A stretch of DNA of 64,000 nt from an uncultured Fibrobacter sp. (GTDB taxonomy: Bacteria > Fibrobacterota > Fibrobacteria > Fibrobacterales > Fibrobacteraceae): contig CAMJQW010000001.1 in NCBI GenBank assembly GCA_946408125.1, forward strand, positions 1 to 64,000, in the 5' to 3' direction. This document shows positions 8,227 through 16,344 of the stretch, piece after piece (the stretch's first letter is position 1; each line of letters begins with the position of its first letter). Below the pieces are notes generated by a model, which had not been told where the DNA came from, did no database searches, and worked only from the letters and a program-made list of their open reading frames with translations. The position numbers and the translations under genes were made by a program.

Positions 8227-8787
8227 ATGAAAGACAACTGCAAACGTATTCAGGAACTGCTTTCGGCGCAGGCCATGGAATTCGCCCTCGACGAGATGGC
8301 TGCCAAGATCGCCAAAATGCATCCTTCCGCCGAGAACCTGATTGTCCTCGGCATGGCAAGCCGCGGAATCCCGTTGGCAAAGAAATTGAGCGAAAGGCTC
8401 TCCCAGAAGTTCGGAAGGCAAATCGAGATGGGTTGCCTTGATGCGACGTTCTATCGCGACGACTTCCATTACCGCAAGAAATCGGCGTCCACCGAGATGC
8501 GCTTTACCGAAATGCCCGCAACTGTCGAAGGCAAGACGGTCATCCTTGTCGACGACGTGCTCTACACGGGACGCTCGGTTCGCGCCGCGATGCAGGCCAT
8601 CCTTGACCTCGGGCGCCCTGCCGCCATACGCCTCTGCGTGCTAGTGGACCGCGGGCACAGGGAACTCCCGATTGCGCCGGATTGCGTAGGACTTACGGTG
8701 GAGACTGCACAGAACCAAGAAGTGCGTGTGCAGATCCAGCCTATCGATAATGAAAATTCAGTTTATCTCGTAGAAGTGGAGGCATAG
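8227..8787 (+). CDS. pyrR: PyrR: pyr operon regulator / uracil phosphoribosyltransferase
   Basis: This 186-residue type-I phosphoribosyltransferase-fold protein carries the PRPP-binding loop VILVDDVLYTGRSVRAAM and the PyrR-like segments ASRGIPLA and DATFYRDDFHYR. In other bacteria PyrR senses UMP to attenuate pyr transcription and can make UMP from uracil. It is the first gene of a three-gene cluster, with pyrB starting 1 bp after its stop. No terminator/antiterminator hairpin or clear PyrR RNA-binding loop is visible in the short upstream gap (8115-8226), so the regulatory role is uncertain while the enzyme fold is certain. Confidence 0.93.
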   Translation: MKDNCKRIQELLSAQAMEFALDEMAAKIAKMHPSAENLIVLGMASRGIPLAKKLSERLSQKFGRQIEMGCLDATFYRDDFHYRKKSASTEMRFTEMPATVEGKTVILVDDVLYTGRSVRAAMQAILDLGRPAAIRLCVLVDRGHRELPIAPDCVGLTVETAQNQEVRVQIQPIDNENSVYLVEVEA

Positions 8788-8788
8788 C

Positions 8789-9724
8789 GTGAGCGCCCTT
8801 GAGATTAAACACTTGTTCGGATTGCGCGGGGTGTCCAAGCACGATATCCGCCTGATTCTCGACAATGCAAAACAGTTCCGTGAAATTTTGGAACGCCCGG
8901 TAAAGAAGGTTCCGAGCCTGCGCGGCATGACGGTCGTGAACTTGTTCTTTGAGAACAGTACCCGCACCCGCACGAGCTTCGAACTTGCCGAAAAGCGACT
9001 CTCTGCGGACACGGTGAACTTCACGAGTTCAAATTCCAGCGTAAAGAAGGGAGAAACTCTCGTCGATACGCTCCGCAACATCGAGGCAATGAAGATCGAC
9101 ATCGTGGTTGTCCGCCACAAGGGGACGGGCGTGCCGCAGTTCCTCGCCGACAACAGCAATGCGATTATCGTGAACGCGGGCGATGGCGCCCATGAGCATC
9201 CGACACAGGCGCTCCTCGACATGCTTACGGTCGAAGAAAAACTTGGAACGCTCGAAGGCAAGAACGTGACCATCGTGGGCGATATCCGCCACAGCCGCGT
9301 AGCCCGCAGTAACCTCTGGGGCATGACGACGATGGGGGCGCACGTGACGCTCTGCGGACCGAGCACCCTGGTTCCCCGCAATACGGAACTGATGAACAAG
9401 GTCACTTGGGAGAGCGACGTGAAGAAGGCGGTGAAGAACGCCGATGCGATTATCGCGCTCCGCCTGCAAAAAGAACGCATGGACGACGCCTTGCTCCCCA
9501 GCATGCGCGAATACCGCAACACGTTCGGCATTACCCGCGAACTGCTGGAATGCGCGAAGGACAAGGTGCTCATCATGCACCCGGGTCCCATCAACCGCGG
9601 TGTGGAACTCGACAGCGAAATTGCGGATGGCGAGAATTCCGTCATCCTGAACCAGGTGACAAACGGCGTGGCCGTACGTATGGCCGTGCTCTACCTTTTG
9701 GCAGGAGGCCGTGCAAATGCCTAA
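8789..9724 (+). CDS. pyrB: Aspartate carbamoyltransferase catalytic subunit
   Basis: This 311-residue enzyme condenses carbamoyl phosphate with aspartate in de novo pyrimidine synthesis. The carbamoyl-phosphate loop FENSTRTRTSFELA, the HEHPTQALLDMLT motif, GDIRHSRVARSN and the MHPGPINRG motif are all intact. It starts with GTG behind the GGAGG at the end of pyrR and overlaps the start of the pyrC-like gene. Pairing with an inactive dihydroorotase homologue suggests the class of aspartate transcarbamoylases that assemble as a PyrB-PyrC' complex rather than with PyrI; no pyrI is visible here. Confidence 0.96.
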   Translation: MSALEIKHLFGLRGVSKHDIRLILDNAKQFREILERPVKKVPSLRGMTVVNLFFENSTRTRTSFELAEKRLSADTVNFTSSNSSVKKGETLVDTLRNIEAMKIDIVVVRHKGTGVPQFLADNSNAIIVNAGDGAHEHPTQALLDMLTVEEKLGTLEGKNVTIVGDIRHSRVARSNLWGMTTMGAHVTLCGPSTLVPRNTELMNKVTWESDVKKAVKNADAIIALRLQKERMDDALLPSMREYRNTFGITRELLECAKDKVLIMHPGPINRGVELDSEIADGENSVILNQVTNGVAVRMAVLYLLAGGRANA

Positions 9725-10964
9725 TATGGTTTTGAACAACGTTCGCCCGTTCGTGAACGGGAAGTTCGGCAAGCCGACGAAGATGTGCCTTGTGGACGGA
9801 GCTTGGACTGACAGCGCTCCCGAAGGCACTCCGGAATTCGATGCGAAGGGCGCACTTGCAATTCCGGCACTCTTTGGTCTTGGCCTTGATTTCAAGGAAC
9901 CGCTCCGCGACGATATCTACACGTTCAAGGATGGTGTTTGTGCCATGCGTCGTGGTGGGTTCTTTGGCGGGCTTTATGAAAGTTCCGCGAACCCGATCGA
10001 CGATTCGCAGAAGCTTACCGCGATGCAGCAGCTGAGTGCGAAGTCCAGTCTCGAGTTTGCGTTCCTGGGCGCCTTCAGTATGGGCTTTTTGTGCAAGGAC
10101 CTTTCTGAAATGGTCGAGCTTGCGCAGGGCGGCGCTGTCGGATTCGGCGACGGCAACCGCGATTGTTCCCGTACGCGCTTCTTGCGCCTTGCGATGGAAT
10201 ACGGATCCATGACGGGCAAGCGCTTCTTCTTTATGCCGCTCGACGATTCGCTCCGCCACCACGGGCTCGTACACGAGGGCTGCTATGCCGATACGCTCGG
10301 CATGAAGAGCATACCGCGCATCGCCGAGACGATTGCCGCCTTCAGGATTCTCGAGATGTCCCGATTCCTCAATGTGCCGGTGCATTTCAAACAAGTGAGC
10401 TGCGGCGAGACTCTCAAGCTTGTCGAGATGGCTCGTGCCCAGGGCGTCGATGTCACGTGCGATGTCGACATTTATCATCTGCTTATTGACGACAGCAGCC
10501 TGTTCGACCTGAACAGCAACTTCAATGTGTCGATGCCGTTCCGTTCCGCGGAAGATCGCGAAGCGCTCTGGAAGGGCCTCGAATCGGGAACGGTGAATGC
10601 GATCAGCATGAACCACGATCCGGTGCTCGGTCAGGACAAGGAAGTGAACTTCGAGGATGCGGTGCCGGGAGCGGTTTCCCTGGAAACTGCACTCCCCGCA
10701 ATCTGGAAACCGCTCAGCGAGCGGCTTGGCGCCGCGCGCGCGGTGGAACTCCTTTCCACCGCACCGGCACAGCTGGCCGGAGTTGCTCCGGCAGCGCTTG
10801 AAGTCGGGAAACGTGCGGACGTCGTGATTTTAGACCCGGATTCACCAATGTCTGTAGGGGCGTCCTTGTTCGCCGGTCAGGTCTCCAATAGCCCGCTTCT
10901 CGGCAAGACGCTTCCCAGCAAAATTCTCGGGACTTACCTCGGTGGAGTTTGGACTGAGGTCTAG
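9717..10964 (+). CDS. pyrC': PyrC': inactive dihydroorotase homologue
   Basis: This 415-residue amidohydrolase-fold protein has lost the dihydroorotase active site. The metal-binding His-x-His strand is replaced by PALFGLGLDFKEPL (about residues 50-63), and the usual (T/S)DHAPH motif near the C-terminus reads SMNHDPV, although the following FxxAxPG...ETALP stretch is kept. This matches the non-catalytic PyrC' proteins of Pseudomonas and Thermus that scaffold aspartate transcarbamoylase. The ATG at 9717 has AGGAGG eight bases upstream and overlaps the pyrB stop by eight bases, supporting coupled translation. A second, active dihydroorotase must be encoded elsewhere. Confidence 0.9.
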   Translation: MPNMVLNNVRPFVNGKFGKPTKMCLVDGAWTDSAPEGTPEFDAKGALAIPALFGLGLDFKEPLRDDIYTFKDGVCAMRRGGFFGGLYESSANPIDDSQKLTAMQQLSAKSSLEFAFLGAFSMGFLCKDLSEMVELAQGGAVGFGDGNRDCSRTRFLRLAMEYGSMTGKRFFFMPLDDSLRHHGLVHEGCYADTLGMKSIPRIAETIAAFRILEMSRFLNVPVHFKQVSCGETLKLVEMARAQGVDVTCDVDIYHLLIDDSSLFDLNSNFNVSMPFRSAEDREALWKGLESGTVNAISMNHDPVLGQDKEVNFEDAVPGAVSLETALPAIWKPLSERLGAARAVELLSTAPAQLAGVAPAALEVGKRADVVILDPDSPMSVGASLFAGQVSNSPLLGKTLPSKILGTYLGGVWTEV

Positions 10965-10967
10965 CCT

Positions 10968-11981
10968 ATGATCGAACCGTTTCAGCTCGTTTGGTTCTTC
11001 TCCATATTCCTGATGCTATTGACGCTTCTCGTGTTGATAGAAGTGAGTCGTAGTAACAAGAGAAGGGAAAACGAGGTGATGTTCGATACCGATGTCTTTG
11101 ATGAGAAGGTCAAGGAACGCGGTTTTTCGGTCAAAGAAATCCATACGTTGGAAAAGCTCGTCCGCGCCTCCAAGTTCGACAACAAGGATGCGGTCATGAA
11201 CTCGGCTACGCTGTTCGAGACGGCCGTTATGGATTTCTACACGGCACGCAATGTGTATGATGTCCGTGACGAAACGCTGGAATCAGTTGCGGGGTTGCGC
11301 GAGAAGCTAGGCTTTACCGCGAAGAACCCGCTCGCGAAAATCAAGTCCACGCGTCAGTTCTCCGTAGGGGACCGCGTCGACGTCATTATGGAAAACGGCG
11401 ACCGCCTCAAGCATTCCGAAATCACCTGGAAGAACGAGAAGGAGTGGGCTGTCTTTTACGACAACAGCTTTGGGTCGTCGGATTATTTCGTCGGCAAGCG
11501 CATCCGCATCCGCTGGACAAGACCCGAGGACGCGGTCTATTCCGCATGGCTTCCGGTCAAACGTGCGGGTCTGGGCGAATTCGTGCTGGAGCATTCCTGC
11601 AATCTCGGAAAGCAACAGCTGCGTCGTTGGGTCCGTGAAATTGTCGATTTCCCGGTCGAGGCAACCTTCGAGGATGGTTCGACCTGCACGGGACGTCTGT
11701 ACGACCTTTCTGCTGGCGGTATCATGGTGGGCCTGCCGATAGAGTGCAATAATGGCCAGCACGTCAAGATTCAGTTCGAACTTCCGAGTTTCGGCGTCCA
11801 GAACGCGGAAATAGAGATTTTGCGCAGTTTGGGCAAGAAAAACCCCGCTTATCCGGACTTTTTCTCCCAGACGGCATCCTTCATCGGGGCCTTCGGCTGG
11901 GTCCAGGAAATCGTCCTCCAGTACATTTTTGAGGTCCACAAGGCGAAAAAAGTGGCCGAAAATGGCCCTAAAATGAGCTAA
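10968..11981 (+). CDS. Membrane-anchored PilZ-domain (c-di-GMP) protein
   Basis: This 337-residue protein has one N-terminal transmembrane helix (residues 8-26) and a cytosolic region ending in a PilZ domain. The c-di-GMP signature is present: RRWVR at 219-223 and DLSAGG at 246-251. A central beta-rich segment containing RVDVIMENGDRL resembles the flagellar-brake type N-terminal domains that accompany PilZ. It starts 3 bp after pyrC' and ends 98 bp before the pil operon promoter region, so it may be read with pyr but serve the pili, linking second-messenger level to pilus function. Confidence 0.85.
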   Translation: MIEPFQLVWFFSIFLMLLTLLVLIEVSRSNKRRENEVMFDTDVFDEKVKERGFSVKEIHTLEKLVRASKFDNKDAVMNSATLFETAVMDFYTARNVYDVRDETLESVAGLREKLGFTAKNPLAKIKSTRQFSVGDRVDVIMENGDRLKHSEITWKNEKEWAVFYDNSFGSSDYFVGKRIRIRWTRPEDAVYSAWLPVKRAGLGEFVLEHSCNLGKQQLRRWVREIVDFPVEATFEDGSTCTGRLYDLSAGGIMVGLPIECNNGQHVKIQFELPSFGVQNAEIEILRSLGKKNPAYPDFFSQTASFIGAFGWVQEIVLQYIFEVHKAKKVAENGPKMS

Positions 11982-12017
11982 GTAGTTAATTTTCAATGAG
12001 TTAGGTGATTTTTCCGC

Positions 12018-12046
12018 TTGACATTCGGCATTTATAAAGGTAGAAT
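12018..12046 (+). promoter_or_regulatory. Promoter of the pilMNOPQ operon
   Basis: TTGACA (12018-12023), a 17-base spacer and TAGAAT (12041-12046) lie 34 bases upstream of the pilM start. This is near-consensus for a housekeeping sigma factor and implies the pil genes have their own promoter. Confidence 0.8.
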
Positions 12047-12079
12047 TAGGGTAGTATTGTTTCCGATCGGAGATTTATC

Positions 12080-13225
12080 TTGGCTTTAGGTTTAATCGCT
12101 AAAATTCGCGGAGAACGCGAAACTGTCGGTATAGATGTTGGACACTACAGCATCAAGTACGTGAAAGTTTACCATAACAGTCGTGGTGGTAAGGTCGTGG
12201 TCGATGCCGATATCGAGCCTATTCCAGACGGAGCTATCGTCAATGGCGAAATCCAGCGCCGTGAAGGCGATGCCCCGACGGGCGAAGACGGCAAGAAGGA
12301 AAAGGACGGCTACGAGCTCCTGAGCGAAGCCATATCGAAAATCTTGCTCAAGCATCCGATAGACGATTCCGTGGAGGTTGTTGCATCCGTGAACTGCGGT
12401 GCGGGTGCCGGTGGTGTGCTGGTCGACCACTTGAGCGTGAAGGTCCCCAAGAACGGAAACGAAGCCGCCATTATTCTCCAGACCGCCCAGTCCCGTCCGC
12501 CCTTCGATGACCAGGATAACGTCATCGACTACGAGGTGGAATCGCGCGAAGGTGACGAAGTGAAAGCGAACGTCGTTGCCGCGAAGAATGCGCTGCTGGA
12601 CTCCTGGGCCCAGTTCTTTGCAATGAAGGGAATCAAGCTTTCGGCGATGGACGTCGATATCTTCGGCTTGGTCAATTCCTATATGGCGACCGCATCGGAT
12701 GATGATGTGCAACAGACGTCGGCGATTGTAAATATTGGCGAAAAGAAAATGAGCATCGCGTTTGTCCAGAACGGGAAGTTCCACTCCATGCGTGCAATGA
12801 CGGGCGGTTCGCTCGACCTCGTGATTGCGAAACTTGGAACGCATTTGGGTATCGATGCTGGAAAGTGCCATGAAATTTTCGAGAAGGGCGATCTTAGCAT
12901 CGTGGATGGATTCTCTGAAGCCGAAGTCGAGGAAACCTTGAAGATTGCATTCGAGGACCTCATGAGCCAGATCGAGTTCGGTATCCGCTACTTCTCTTCT
13001 TCCGAGGACTCTCTCGAACTGAACAGAATCCTGCTGGGTGGCGGCGGCGCTTCCATCCCGGGCCTCAAGGAATACATCGCTGAACGTACGGGTGTAGAAA
13101 CCGATACGGTGAACCCGTTCCGCTACGTGGAGTGTGATTCCAAGGTGTTCGGCGAAGGAGGAATCTCCCTGAGCCTCTCTAACATTTATGCCCCTGCACT
13201 GGGACTCGCAATGAGGAAGTTCTAA
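12080..13225 (+). CDS. pilM: Type IV pilus assembly protein PilM
   Basis: This 381-residue actin-fold ATPase-like protein forms the cytosolic ring of the pilus alignment complex and binds the N-terminus of PilN. Typical features are the opening GIDVGHYSIKYVKV, the MDVDIFGLVNSY segment, and the glycine-rich LLGGGGASIPGLKEYI phosphate loop. It begins with TTG (12080) with GGAG seven bases upstream. Its stop overlaps the pilN start (TAATG), as usual in pil operons. Confidence 0.93.
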   Translation: MALGLIAKIRGERETVGIDVGHYSIKYVKVYHNSRGGKVVVDADIEPIPDGAIVNGEIQRREGDAPTGEDGKKEKDGYELLSEAISKILLKHPIDDSVEVVASVNCGAGAGGVLVDHLSVKVPKNGNEAAIILQTAQSRPPFDDQDNVIDYEVESREGDEVKANVVAAKNALLDSWAQFFAMKGIKLSAMDVDIFGLVNSYMATASDDDVQQTSAIVNIGEKKMSIAFVQNGKFHSMRAMTGGSLDLVIAKLGTHLGIDAGKCHEIFEKGDLSIVDGFSEAEVEETLKIAFEDLMSQIEFGIRYFSSSEDSLELNRILLGGGGASIPGLKEYIAERTGVETDTVNPFRYVECDSKVFGEGGISLSLSNIYAPALGLAMRKF

Positions 13226-13839
13226 TGGCGGCAAAAAAGACAACATCTGCAGTAAAGAAATCGCTCTGCATCCAGATTAACCTGCTTCCGCCGGAATACC
13301 GGAAGCAGAGCAAGGATTTCACTTGGATTACCGACCGTCGCGTAATTTGGCCGACTGTTGCTTTGATTGTTACGATAGTTTGTGTGTATATGTTGAGCCT
13401 GTTCATCAACGACTCTGTCACGAATCTCCAGAACGAGGTGGATCGCGTCAAGGCGGAAGTGGAACGCGAGCGTCCGCTGCTTTCGAAGATTAGCGATCTT
13501 GAACAGAAGCAGGCGATTGTCAATACCAAGATTAACGCGCTCAAGAGCATTCAGGTAAGCAAGAAGCGTTGGGTAGTCCTGTTCGAAAACGTTTCGTCCG
13601 TACTGCCCCCGAATATGTGGCTTACCAGCCTGAACCAGACTGCCGAAAACAATATGGAAATGAAGGGCCTGACGTTTGACTTTTCTGAAGTCGCCGAATA
13701 TATGGTGAAACTTGAGAAACAGGCTAGCGTTGAAAAAGTAACTCTGGTGACCATCTCGACGACTAAGGTCGAGGGTGAAGAAGCGTATGACTTCTTGATC
13801 AAGGTTGTCTTGAAAAACGATCTGGGCTCGGAGGGATAG
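13225..13839 (+). CDS. pilN: Type IV pilus assembly protein PilN
   Basis: This 204-residue bitopic inner-membrane protein has the PilN hallmark INLLPPEYR near the N-terminus (the PilM-binding motif), one transmembrane helix at about residues 42-62, a coiled-coil stretch and a small ferredoxin-like periplasmic domain containing PPNMWLTSL. It pairs with PilO in the periplasmic alignment complex. It lies between pilM (4-base overlap) and pilO (1-base gap). Confidence 0.92.
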   Translation: MAAKKTTSAVKKSLCIQINLLPPEYRKQSKDFTWITDRRVIWPTVALIVTIVCVYMLSLFINDSVTNLQNEVDRVKAEVERERPLLSKISDLEQKQAIVNTKINALKSIQVSKKRWVVLFENVSSVLPPNMWLTSLNQTAENNMEMKGLTFDFSEVAEYMVKLEKQASVEKVTLVTISTTKVEGEEAYDFLIKVVLKNDLGSEG

Positions 13840-13840
13840 T

Positions 13841-14440
13841 ATGGGTAATATAGACTTTAAAGACAAAAAGAATATATACGCGATATCCATCATTCTTCTG
13901 ATTCTCGGTGCTGCCTATTGCGTCTATACCTATATGTGGGATCCGTTTGTGATTGAACGCGAACGCCTTGAAAACGAATTGCAATCAGCTCAGGCGGAAC
14001 TTGACAAGATTAATGCGAAGAAACACCGCATTGCCGAACTGGAACTCCAGCTGGTCCAAGCCGAAAAGGATTTCGAAAAGCTGAAGGAAATGTTCCCTGA
14101 AGAAGAAAAGGTGCCGCTCCGCTTGCAGGACCTTTATGCTGTGCTCCGCAGTTCCGGTGTCCAAATCCAGAAGTTTAATCCAGAAGGATCTTCTGCCAAG
14201 GAACACTACGTAGAGAACCGCTACTCCATCGCGGTCAACTCCGGTTACCACATGTTGGGATACCTGTTTGCGGAAATTGCGAACTTCAATTACCCGACGG
14301 CGATTACGAACTTGAGAATGAGCCGTTATAGCGGCATTGCTGCTGAATTGCAGAAGGCCGAAACACACGGCTGGACGCCTATCACGGTGTCGGTCTCGTT
14401 CAACCTGACTACTTATACATCCAAGAAGGTGGCCCAATGA
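13841..14440 (+). CDS. pilO: Type IV pilus assembly protein PilO
   Basis: This 199-residue protein has a short cytosolic tail, one transmembrane helix (about residues 10-28), a coiled coil rich in Glu and Lys, and a periplasmic domain of the PilO type (the FPEEEKVPLRLQDLY segment resembles the family). It is the partner of PilN and connects the inner-membrane platform to PilP. Its stop overlaps the next start by four bases. Confidence 0.9.
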   Translation: MGNIDFKDKKNIYAISIILLILGAAYCVYTYMWDPFVIERERLENELQSAQAELDKINAKKHRIAELELQLVQAEKDFEKLKEMFPEEEKVPLRLQDLYAVLRSSGVQIQKFNPEGSSAKEHYVENRYSIAVNSGYHMLGYLFAEIANFNYPTAITNLRMSRYSGIAAELQKAETHGWTPITVSVSFNLTTYTSKKVAQ

Positions 14441-16344
14441 TGAAGAACAAATTAATTCTTTTGTTCCTGTTCGTCGCGGTGGCCGCGAATGCGACACTCA
14501 TTAAGGATGTCCGCTTTAATTGCGATGCCAAGAACTGCGCGGTTGCGTTCCAGTTTGCGTCTGACAAGGGCTTGCCGACATTCTTCCAGAAGTACGATGC
14601 TGCAGGCAAGAAACTGACGGTCGGATTCTCCGGTACGGATTTTGCCCTCGGTGAAGGCTCTTACGATGTGGATGCTTCTTCGGAATGGATCCGTTCCATG
14701 CGCGTGTTCAAGGAACAGTACCGCGGGATGGATTTCTTGAAGATCGAGATGGCCGTGGGTCCTTCGCTTTCGACCGACAAGAATGAAATCGCCTTGAACA
14801 AGGCCGATTTCCTCTTGAAGCTCAATGGCAAGAGCGGAAAGGCCTGGACGCTTTCTAAGCTGTTTGCAGATAAGAAGAAGGCTGCCGAGAAGGCCGCTCT
14901 CGAAGAGAAGAAGCGTGAAGCTGAAGCCAAGAAGGCCGCCGAAAAGGCTGCTCTTGAAGAAAAGAAGCGCTTGGCTGAAGAGAAGAAGGCTGCCGAAAAG
15001 CAGGCTATCGCTGACGAAAAGAAACGCGCTGCCGAAGAGAAAAAGCGTTTGGCTGAAGAGAAGAAGGCTGCCGAGAAGGCCGCCCTCGAAGAAAAGAAAC
15101 GCCAAGCTGAAGAAAAGAAGGCTGCCGAGAAGGCTGCCCTCGAAGAAAAGAAGCGTTTGGCCGAAGAGAAGAAGGCTGCTGAGAAGGCTGCGAAAGAAGA
15201 AGAAAAACGCATGGCCGAAGAACAGAAGGCCCTTGAAAAGGCGCTGAAGGAAGGCGGCAAGGTTTCTGCCCTTCTGCCGAACCTCAAGGAAATGACAGTA
15301 ATGATCGGCTCGGGTATGGAACAGTTCCGACTTGTTGCCGATAGCCCCATTGAAATCAGGAACGTTTCTGCCATCGACAAGGCCCTTACGATTACGATCG
15401 GCTTGCCGGGCCCCAAGAAGTCGCCTGTGTTCAAGGTCGGTTCCGGATCAATTGTTCGTGCCGTCACCTGGGGTGCGAATGGCCTCAAGCTCCAGCTGCA
15501 GCAGGGGGCGAACCCGGTGATGATGGTCCAGGAAGGGGCTCTCATCATGCAGGTTCCCGAAAAGAATATCAAGAAGGACGGGTTCCTTTTCTGGTCTGCC
15601 CGCCCGGATGGAATCTATATCCGCGACTGGATGAAGGGTAGCGAAGAAAAGCCGAACTTCGAAACCTTCGTGAACAAGCTTGAGAAGGACAGCAAGAAGA
15701 TTGTTTCTGGTTCGCAGACGTTCCACCTGCGTCCGGTTGTCCGTGAATTGATTGTCGTCGCTGACGAAATCGAACTCTTTGCGGCTCCCAACGAGAATTC
15801 GCAGGTTATGCAGCGTCTTTCCTTCGGCGACCGCTTGGTAAATCTTGATTTGTCCGGCCTCTATTACAAGGTACAGTCCGGCAGTCGCGTGGGCTTTGTG
15901 AACAGGCGTGCCGTGGGATATATGGATGAACTTTCGGCTGTGCAGGCGGAACGCCTCAAGCAGGTCGACAAGGAACGTGGCGAACTGACCGAGGGCGAAA
16001 TGGCCCAGGGCAGCCAGCTTGACGGCCTCTATGAAGACCGTGTCACTTATAGCTCTTTCGGTCGCCGTGACCCGTTTGTAGAAATCAAGGGATTGGTCGA
16101 AGAAGGTATCAATATCGACCAGGTCGAACTTGTAGGTATCATCTGGGAATCGGATGTGCCTGTCGCCATCCTCGTAGAATCCAAGAACCCCGATATCTCG
16201 TATACGCTTAGGGAAGGGGATAAGATTCTTAACGGTAAGGTCCTTAAAATTACACAAACCGACGTTCTCTTCCTGATTCAAGAATTTGGGGTGAGCCGTC
16301 GTTACTCCATGAGTCTTCCAGATAAATTTGGGGGTCAAAAGTGA
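14437..16344 (+). CDS. pilP: PilP-like fusion: AMIN-like, charged helix, SH3-like and PilP domains
   Basis: This 635-residue exported protein is far larger than a usual PilP of about 170-200 residues. After a signal peptide it has an AMIN-like beta domain (about 20-130), a long Lys/Glu/Ala repeat region (about 145-270; units like AAEKAALEEKKR) predicted as a single helix or coiled coil, a second AMIN-like stretch (about 275-390), an SH3-like domain (about 435-500; ELFAAPNENSQVMQRLSFGD) and a C-terminal PilP domain (about 540-635). The last has RDPFVEI, LVGIIWES and GKVLKITQTDVLFLI, matching the secretin-binding HR domain. It sits in the usual pilP slot. No lipobox is seen. Confidence 0.85.
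   Translation: MMKNKLILLFLFVAVAANATLIKDVRFNCDAKNCAVAFQFASDKGLPTFFQKYDAAGKKLTVGFSGTDFALGEGSYDVDASSEWIRSMRVFKEQYRGMDFLKIEMAVGPSLSTDKNEIALNKADFLLKLNGKSGKAWTLSKLFADKKKAAEKAALEEKKREAEAKKAAEKAALEEKKRLAEEKKAAEKQAIADEKKRAAEEKKRLAEEKKAAEKAALEEKKRQAEEKKAAEKAALEEKKRLAEEKKAAEKAAKEEEKRMAEEQKALEKALKEGGKVSALLPNLKEMTVMIGSGMEQFRLVADSPIEIRNVSAIDKALTITIGLPGPKKSPVFKVGSGSIVRAVTWGANGLKLQLQQGANPVMMVQEGALIMQVPEKNIKKDGFLFWSARPDGIYIRDWMKGSEEKPNFETFVNKLEKDSKKIVSGSQTFHLRPVVRELIVVADEIELFAAPNENSQVMQRLSFGDRLVNLDLSGLYYKVQSGSRVGFVNRRAVGYMDELSAVQAERLKQVDKERGELTEGEMAQGSQLDGLYEDRVTYSSFGRRDPFVEIKGLVEEGINIDQVELVGIIWESDVPVAILVESKNPDISYTLREGDKILNGKVLKITQTDVLFLIQEFGVSRRYSMSLPDKFGGQK

Noticed and set aside
14860..15250. Tandem DNA repeats in pilP as a mobile or CRISPR repeat
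   Set aside because: They encode an Ala/Glu/Lys helix in the pilP frame and vary at synonymous sites.
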